The position numbers and the translations under genes were made by a program. Below are positions 19,205 through 24,183 of a DNA stretch of 24,183 nucleotides, in pieces. Under the pieces are notes generated by a model. The model saw only the letters and a program-made list of their open reading frames with translations, did no database searches and was not told the origin of the DNA. The DNA is taken from the IMG/VR virus record IMGVR_UViG_3300025085_000186, positions 1-24,183 of that record, one strand, 5' to 3'. Origin of the DNA: a virus. Every line of letters starts with the position of its first letter. Position 1 is the stretch's first letter.

Positions 19205-19217
19205 ACAGCTAATTAGA

Positions 19218-19264
19218 ACTGGCCTACCCACTCCCCTTACAACACAGGCTACGGTGGCCCCAGT
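19218..19264 (+). other. Hairpin before the scaffold gene
   Basis: ACTGG (19218-19222) with CCAGT (19260-19264), and GGCC (19221-19224) with GGCC (19256-19259), can pair around a C-rich loop. It ends 14 bp before the scaffold ATG and could affect its translation or RNA processing. Confidence 0.35.
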
Positions 19265-19278
19265 AAATAGGAACTAAA

Positions 19279-20148
19279 ATGGAAAACCAAATAGTAGAGG
19301 TACAAGAACCGCCCAAGTCAATGATGATGCAACGTAAGAGTAGAGTGCATGAACGTGTAGAGGAAGACGAAAAAGAACTACGTGAATTAATGGCAGAACG
19401 TGAAGGCGCAGAAAAAGAAGCTGAAGTACAGGCCAAAGAAGATGCAGAGCCAGAAGGTGCAGAAGAAAAGAGTTATAAGAAACGCTATGCTGATTTACGT
19501 AGAGGATCACAAAAAGCAAAGGCAGACTTAGAGGCTCGTATTACTACATTAGAGTCGCAGTTAAAACAAAGTGCTGCACAAGAAATTAAACTACCTAAGT
19601 CAGATGAAGACATAGATGCATGGGCAAGCCAGTATCCAGATGTAGCTGCTATTGTTGAAACTATTGCTATTAAGAAAGCACGTGAGCAACAAGAAGGTTT
19701 ACAGGAACGTATTAAAGAAATTGATACATTACGGGAAAGTGCATCACGTGAGAAAGCTGAAGTAGAATTACTTAAAGCGCACCCTGACTTTGGAGAGATA
19801 CGTGATAGTGATGAGTTCCATGAGTGGGCAGAAGAACAGCCTAAGTGGGTACAAGAAGCACTATACGAAAATGATAATGATGCAAGGTCTGCAGCACGTG
19901 CTATTGATTTGTACAAAGCAGACATGAACATTAAAACAAAAAAACCTAGCAGTAATAAAGAAGCTGCTAAGTCGGTGAATACTCGTAATACACGTAGTCA
20001 ACCAGACGCTACATCTAACAATACTAAAATGTCTGAGTCACGTGTTAATAAAATGTCTACTAAAGAATACGAGAAACATCAAGACGAGATCATGGAAGCT
20101 ATTAGAAAAGGTGAATTTATTTACGATATTTCTGGTAGCGCACGATAA
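19279..20148 (+). CDS. Scaffolding protein (289 aa)
   Basis: The product has 289 residues, highly charged and almost entirely helical. It has long Glu/Lys/Ala runs (residues about 30-130), a coiled coil in LEARITTLESQLKQ, the segment AWASQYPDVAAIVETIAIKK, then HPDFGEIRDSDEFHEWAEEQ and a basic C-terminus. Composition, length and position directly before the major capsid gene fit a podovirus scaffold that guides capsid assembly and leaves before maturation. The HPDF...S..F..W..EQP pattern recurs in scaffolds of related marine phages. SD AGGAA. No protease motif is seen. Confidence 0.82.
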   Translation: MENQIVEVQEPPKSMMMQRKSRVHERVEEDEKELRELMAEREGAEKEAEVQAKEDAEPEGAEEKSYKKRYADLRRGSQKAKADLEARITTLESQLKQSAAQEIKLPKSDEDIDAWASQYPDVAAIVETIAIKKAREQQEGLQERIKEIDTLRESASREKAEVELLKAHPDFGEIRDSDEFHEWAEEQPKWVQEALYENDNDARSAARAIDLYKADMNIKTKKPSSNKEAAKSVNTRNTRSQPDATSNNTKMSESRVNKMSTKEYEKHQDEIMEAIRKGEFIYDISGSAR

Positions 20149-20154
20149 AAAGAC

Positions 20155-20182
20155 TTGACAAGTCTTAAATAAACAATATAAC
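20155..20182 (+). promoter_or_regulatory. Candidate promoter for the capsid gene
   Basis: TTGACA (20155-20160), 16 nt, TATAAC (20177-20182): a good sigma-70-like pair just after the scaffold stop. The -35 sits within a palindrome, AGACTTGACAAGTCT. Confidence 0.5.
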
Positions 20183-20192
20183 TATATACAAC

Positions 20193-20318
20193 AGGTTTAA
20201 CACAGCCCCCTACTTATTTGGACTACCTGTGTTAAATCTACTTTCACAAATATAAATAGTTTTAACGACTACCTAATGTCTTTGGCCCGTTGTGTAAAAG
20301 GTCGGCCAACTTTTTACA
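20193..20318 (+). promoter_or_regulatory. Structured leader of the major capsid gene
   Basis: The 250-bp gap has two hairpins. TTTAACACAG (20196-20205) with CTGTGTTAAA (20227-20236) is a perfect 10-bp stem that extends by three pairs. TGTAAAAGGT (20293-20302) with ACTTTTTACA (20309-20318) has one G-T pair and a 6-nt loop. The rest of the gap, to 20398, holds no gene and ends in AAAGGA, the SD. Confidence 0.6.
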
Positions 20319-20398
20319 ACAATGTTACCCATAAGAGTTAGCCTCATTACATACCGTTTGTAGTTTGTATCTGTGTCTTAATGCAAAGGAATAATACA

Positions 20399-21472
20399 AT
20401 GGCATTTACGACAGCTACGGGTTATGGTAATTTACCTAATGGTAATTTTAGCCCAGTCATTTACAGCAAACAGGTACAACTTGCCTTCCGCAAGTCTACC
20501 GTCTGTGGTGACATTACTAACTCCGATTATTTTGGAGAAATCTCTGGTCAAGGCGATACCGTCAAGATCATTAAAGAACCCGAAATCTCTGTAAGCGAAT
20601 ATGCACGTGGCACAAATGTCACAGCGCAAGATTTGCAAGACGAAGATTTCTCTCTGGTTATTGACAAAGCTAATTACTTTGCTTTCAAAATGGATGACAT
20701 TGAAGAAGCTCATAGCCACGTCAACTTTATGGAGCTTGCCTCTAACCGTGCTGCATACCGTCTTGCTGACCAACATGACCAAGAAGTTCTTGGTTATATG
20801 TCTGGTTACAAACAGTCTTCTTTGCACAGCAAAGCTGATGCACTGAACACTACCGTAAACGGTACTAAAGCAGTATCAACTGCTGGTTCTAACGAACTGC
20901 TTTCTTCTATGCAACTGAAGAAAGGTGACTTTGGTAACATCACAACAAGCTCCGCAGGGGATCACTCTATTCCTCTAGTGGCACGTTTGCCCGGTGCTAC
21001 CGCACTTCCAACAGCTTCAGCTTCACCAGCAATGGTTGTAGCACGTATGAAGCGTTTACTTGATCAACAGCAAGTTGACACTCAAGGACGTTGGTTGGTA
21101 GTTGATCCAGTATTTATGGAAATTCTTGCTGATGAAGATTCACGCTTCATGAATGCAGACTTCGGTGAATCGGGTGGACTGCGTAATGGTCTTGTTCTCA
21201 ATAACTTCCACGGCTTCCGTGTGTATTCCTCTTCTAATCTGCCAGCGGTAGGTACTGGGGCAGGAACATCTGGTGCTGCTAACCAAAACTCTAACTTTGG
21301 TGTTATTGTTGCTGGACATGATTCTGCTGTAGCAACTGCGGAGCAGATCAATAAGACAGAAACATATCGTGACCCTGACAGCTTTGCTGACATTGTTCGT
21401 GGTATGCATCTATATGGTAGAAAGATTCTTCGTCCTGAAGCAATCGTTACTGCCAAATATAACGCAGCGTAA
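20399..21472 (+). CDS. Major capsid protein (357 aa)
   Basis: The product has 357 residues. It begins MAFTTATGYGNLPNGNFSPV, and has SKQVQLAFRKSTVCGDITNS, GDTVKIIKEPEISVSEYARG and a long helix, FMELASNRAAYRLADQHDQE. The C-terminal domain has RWLVVDPVFMEILADEDSRF and FHGFRVYSSSNLP, and it ends in a FADIVRGMHLYGRKILRPEA strand. This pattern (NTVKI..p.i.v.dY..g, then VVDP.f...L..D.R) is that of HK97-fold coat proteins of podoviruses. It builds the capsid shell. ATG 20399 was chosen for its AAAGGA SD; a start at 20381 lies in the SD region. Codon use is richer in C-ending codons than the neighbours, as expected for the most abundant protein. Confidence 0.92.
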   Translation: MAFTTATGYGNLPNGNFSPVIYSKQVQLAFRKSTVCGDITNSDYFGEISGQGDTVKIIKEPEISVSEYARGTNVTAQDLQDEDFSLVIDKANYFAFKMDDIEEAHSHVNFMELASNRAAYRLADQHDQEVLGYMSGYKQSSLHSKADALNTTVNGTKAVSTAGSNELLSSMQLKKGDFGNITTSSAGDHSIPLVARLPGATALPTASASPAMVVARMKRLLDQQQVDTQGRWLVVDPVFMEILADEDSRFMNADFGESGGLRNGLVLNNFHGFRVYSSSNLPAVGTGAGTSGAANQNSNFGVIVAGHDSAVATAEQINKTETYRDPDSFADIVRGMHLYGRKILRPEAIVTAKYNAA

Positions 21473-21484
21473 GGGAGATATAAC

Positions 21485-22018
21485 ATGGCTACTTATGATA
21501 TGACTTCCAGTGATACTGCTGGTGTTGGGGCAAATGTTCTTGCTGTCCCAACAGTAGTTGGTAACTCTGTACGCACCATTGAAGCAATCTTAGATATTGA
21601 TGCAATGGTTACTGCTGGTTATTCTGGCGCAAACGGTGATGTTTTCCAACTTTTGGAAATCCCTGCCGAATCAGTTATTGTTGCTGCTGGTGCAGAAATC
21701 ATGAAACCTTTCACGACTTCTTGTACTGCAGATATTGACTTCGCTGGTGGCGATGACATTATTGACGGTGCTGACTTGACTGCTGCTGCTGGTACATACC
21801 TTGCAAAAGGCACTAACGGTGAAGCTAACGTTGTCAATACAGGCGCAGCTTCTACGTTTGCTGCTGCTGCTTTGGCATGTGTTGGCGCTGCTGATACTAT
21901 TGACGTTACTATTGCTGGTGCTGCACCTGCTACTGGGCGTCTTCGGGTATATGCAGTAGTTGCAGATGTTTCAGCCGCAATGACTGAACCTGCTGTTGCA
22001 GCACGTGACCTCATTTAA
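21485..22018 (+). CDS. Capsid-associated structural protein (177 aa)
   Basis: The product has 177 residues, strongly Ala/Gly/Val/Asp-rich and almost lysine-free. It is predicted by eye to be beta-rich with repeated hydrophobic strands (AAGAEIMKPFTTSCTADIDF; ADTIDVTIAGAAPATGRLRV). It lies 12 bp after the major capsid gene with SD GGGAGA and shares its optimised codon use, so it is probably made in large amounts. A decoration protein or head-fibre protein is the most likely role. It ends before a hairpin at 22034, consistent with a capsid-gene transcript ending there. Confidence 0.75.
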   Translation: MATYDMTSSDTAGVGANVLAVPTVVGNSVRTIEAILDIDAMVTAGYSGANGDVFQLLEIPAESVIVAAGAEIMKPFTTSCTADIDFAGGDDIIDGADLTAAAGTYLAKGTNGEANVVNTGAASTFAAAALACVGAADTIDVTIAGAAPATGRLRVYAVVADVSAAMTEPAVAARDLI

Positions 22019-22033
22019 TAAAACTAAATACTT

Positions 22034-22058
22034 TGGGGCTGGCTATATGCTGGCCCCA
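22034..22058 (+). terminator. Hairpin after the capsid genes
   Basis: TGGGGCTGGC and GCTGGCCCCA (22034-22043, 22049-22058) form a 10-bp stem with two G-T pairs and a TATAT loop. It lies 16 bp after the stop. A run of T is missing, so it may be only a partial terminator that lowers transcription into the tail genes. Confidence 0.5.
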
Positions 22059-22122
22059 TTAGTGTATCAAACTTATGCAACTAAAAACTCTTGGGGCATA
22101 AAAGGCTTATTAAGGAAACATA

Positions 22123-23058
22123 ATGGCTCTTACTTTTCTTTCTTTAACTAATAGCGTTATTACACGTATGAACGAAGTGGAGCTAACTTCTAGTAACTTT
22201 ACAAGTGCTAGGGGTGTACAGATACAATGTAAGAACGCAGTTAATGAAGCAATACGATACATTAACCAGCGTGAGTTTGGATATTCTTTTAATCACGCTA
22301 CTAATACAGAATCATTAGTTCCGGGAAAAGTTAGATATACCTTGCCTACAAGCACTAAATCTGTAGACTACAACACAGTTAGAATTAAAAAAAGTACTAC
22401 ACTTGATTGCGCTGGTAGCAATCTTGGTATTTTAAACTATAATGAATACATACAAAATGAACATGCTAATCAAGAAGATGAAATAAACTCTACTACTTTA
22501 AATGGCTCTCACTCTAGTTCTGTTGAAACTTTGACGCTCACTTCTACTACAGGGTTTGATGCTTCAGGGACAATATATATTGGTAGTGAGCAAATTACTT
22601 ATACAGCTATATCGGGCAATGATCTTACAGGATGTACACGTGGTGCAAACAGTACTACTGCTGCCCTACATGCAGATGGTGTGTTTGTGGCACAGTTTGA
22701 TAACGGAGGTGTACCTAGAAATATTGTACGTACACCTGATAATAACTATTTAATATACCCTTTCCCTGATAAAGAGTATACTTTAACATTTGATTATTAT
22801 ACTTTTCCTTCTGATTTATCTGCTCATGGAGATACAACCACTATTCCTGAGAGGTTTGCTCCTGTAATTATAGACGGAGCCACTTCTTTTGTTTATCAGT
22901 ACAGGGGTGAAACGCAACAATATCAATTAAACTTTTCTAGGTTTGAGCAGGGTATTAAAAACATGCAGAGTTTACTTATTAACAAGTACGACTATGTAAG
23001 GTCTACAATGATAGTTAGGCCAAGAGGCTCTAGTGCCTTTATGGCAGGTGTTAATTAA
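22123..23058 (+). CDS. Head-tail adaptor / tail tubular protein A-like (311 aa)
   Basis: The product has 311 residues. The N-terminus, MALTFLSLTNSVITRMNEVE followed by KNAVNEAIRYINQREFGYSF, and the C-terminus, ERFAPVIIDGATSFVYQYRG then SLLINKYDYVRSTM, look like podovirus tail adaptor proteins (T7 gp11 or P22 gp4 role). These join the portal and the tail nozzle. It is longer than those because residues about 133-190 hold an inserted beta module (TTGFDASGTIYIGSEQITYT then CTRGANSTTAALHADG) that also occurs in the next gene. SD AAGGAAA; the stop overlaps the next start by 1 bp. Confidence 0.75.
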   Translation: MALTFLSLTNSVITRMNEVELTSSNFTSARGVQIQCKNAVNEAIRYINQREFGYSFNHATNTESLVPGKVRYTLPTSTKSVDYNTVRIKKSTTLDCAGSNLGILNYNEYIQNEHANQEDEINSTTLNGSHSSSVETLTLTSTTGFDASGTIYIGSEQITYTAISGNDLTGCTRGANSTTAALHADGVFVAQFDNGGVPRNIVRTPDNNYLIYPFPDKEYTLTFDYYTFPSDLSAHGDTTTIPERFAPVIIDGATSFVYQYRGETQQYQLNFSRFEQGIKNMQSLLINKYDYVRSTMIVRPRGSSAFMAGVN

Positions 23059-24183
23059 TGCCAGATAGTTCTCAATCACAGCCAGTTGCATTTAACTGTG
23101 AGGGCGGTTTAGTTCTTAACCGTTCTAACTTTATTATGCAGCCGGGAGAGGCACTACAACTAGAAAACTTTGAGCCTGACATTTCAGGTGGCTACAGACG
23201 TATTAGTGGCTTTCGTAAATACGTAAATGCTGTTGTACCTCACACTAGCTCTAGCTCTGAATCACTACTAATGATTGCTAACTTTGACAATAAAGTATTA
23301 GCAGCCAGAGGTGAAAAGATATTTAGTTCTGCTTCTGCTGAGTTATCTATTGCTATTGCAGCAGATACAAGCATGACAGGATCAGGTACTATTACTGTAC
23401 CATCTACATTAGGTTTTTCTTCTAGTGGTACACTACAGATTAACTCAGAGATATTTACTTACACAGGTAAAACATCTACTACTTTTACAGGCGTAACTAG
23501 GGCTGTATCTTCTACTGCAGCAGCACATTCTAAACTTGATGTAGTATCAGAAAGCTGGACTGTTAGAGACACAGGTAGAACCAGTGCTGCAAAGTACCAC
23601 TTTGAAAGATATAACTTTGACGGTAACGAAAAGATTATCTGTGTGGATGGGGTCAATGCTCCTGTAATATTTAACACTTCTATGGCAGCAGCAGACGTTA
23701 GTGATAGTAGTGTAGCAGGTGCTACTGTTGTAGCTGCATACAGAAATCGTATGTTTTATGCAGGTAAATCTACTACTCCGCAAGAAATAATCTTTAGCGA
23801 AGGATTTAATGAAGACGGTTTTAATACGGGTGCTTCTGATCCTGCAGGAAGCATTAGTGTTGATGATACTGTAGTTGCACTAAAGGTTTTCCGTGATAGC
23901 TTGTTTATCTTTTGTGAAAACAGAATATTTAAACTTACAGGTTCTACCTCAACTAATTTTTCTGTAGAACCTGTTACTAGAAACATTGGTTGCATTAACA
24001 GCTTTACCGTACAGGAATTTGCAGGTGACTTAATCTTTCTTGGTCCTGATGGATTACGTACTGTTGCTGCGACTGCACGTATTGGTGATACTGAACTGGG
24101 TACTATTAGTAAAAACATCCAGACTGTATTTGATGAGAACATTAAAGATGCTGGAGCGTTTGACTCCGTAGTTATACCCGATA
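23058..24183 (+). CDS. Tail tubular protein B-like / nozzle protein, 3' end outside window
   Basis: The frame is open from ATG 23058 through the window end (375 codons). The start, FNCEGGLVLNRSNFIMQPGE then LENFEPDISGGYRRISGFRK, is typical of podovirus tail nozzle or tubular B proteins (T7 gp12 role), which form the lower tail tube. Later parts, YRNRMFYAGKSTTPQEIIFS, LKVFRDSLFIFCENRIFKLT and FLGPDGLRTVAATARIG, are beta-propeller-like repeats seen in that family. Residues about 103-164 carry the module shared with the previous gene (STLGFSSSGTLQINSEIFTY). TAATG coupling to the previous gene. Confidence 0.8.
   Translation, partial: MPDSSQSQPVAFNCEGGLVLNRSNFIMQPGEALQLENFEPDISGGYRRISGFRKYVNAVVPHTSSSSESLLMIANFDNKVLAARGEKIFSSASAELSIAIAADTSMTGSGTITVPSTLGFSSSGTLQINSEIFTYTGKTSTTFTGVTRAVSSTAAAHSKLDVVSESWTVRDTGRTSAAKYHFERYNFDGNEKIICVDGVNAPVIFNTSMAAADVSDSSVAGATVVAAYRNRMFYAGKSTTPQEIIFSEGFNEDGFNTGASDPAGSISVDDTVVALKVFRDSLFIFCENRIFKLTGSTSTNFSVEPVTRNIGCINSFTVQEFAGDLIFLGPDGLRTVAATARIGDTELGTISKNIQTVFDENIKDAGAFDSVVIPD

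Noticed and set aside
1-24183. Lysogeny functions (integrase, attachment site, excisionase)
   Set aside because: No integrase-like or CI/Cro-like gene and no attachment-site-like repeat was found. The repeats present belong to gene leaders.

Overview
This window is part of the genome of a tailed double-stranded DNA phage, most likely a short-tailed (podovirus-like) marine phage of an alphaproteobacterium. The head and tail genes run small terminase, large terminase, P22-sized portal, scaffold, major capsid protein, capsid-associated protein, and two tail-tube-like genes. Many small proteins resemble families I know mainly from marine phage genomes, but I could not search for this. The alphaproteobacterial host is an inference, resting partly on a phage-encoded DUF1127 microprotein. 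No integrase, transposon, tRNA or CRISPR array was seen.

Layout. (1) 1-4665, minus strand: an accessory or early block of about 15 very small genes, several only 29-59 codons, including a Gp88-family protein, one helix-turn-helix protein and two one-helix membrane peptides. (2) 4666-5632: a non-coding control region of almost 1 kb between the two divergent gene blocks. (3) 5633-9654, plus strand: small basic proteins, the DUF1127 protein, small membrane proteins, a holin candidate and an M15 endolysin. (4) 9654-24183, plus strand: packaging and virion genes, including a 1614-residue multidomain virion protein. The last gene runs off the window.

The most unusual part is the minus-strand block and the control region beside it. 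Most genes or gene pairs there follow a modular leader. After the upstream stop codon comes a long AT-rich hairpin whose stem sequence varies while its loop is largely conserved. About 40 nt later comes a near-invariant 24-bp dyad element with core GTCCAACATTGGAC. In several copies this is followed by a mini-hairpin with a GAA triloop that holds the Shine-Dalgarno sequence, and then the ATG. The core occurs nine times, plus one half copy. A 91-bp stretch of leader is duplicated with one mismatch around a 37-codon gene, which suggests gene cassettes spread by recombination between leaders. The control region carries an array of tiny perfect hairpins (5-6 bp stems, 3-4 nt loops, often C-GNA-G or TTTA). 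It is flanked by TTGACA boxes facing outwards in both directions, and is a candidate replication origin or single-strand promoter region.

Other signals: a 14-bp perfect inverted repeat encloses the DUF1127 start codon; CCWGG is absent from the whole window and Pro-Gly codon pairs avoid it; the same tail module appears in two adjacent tail genes; and the major capsid gene has a structured 250-bp leader.
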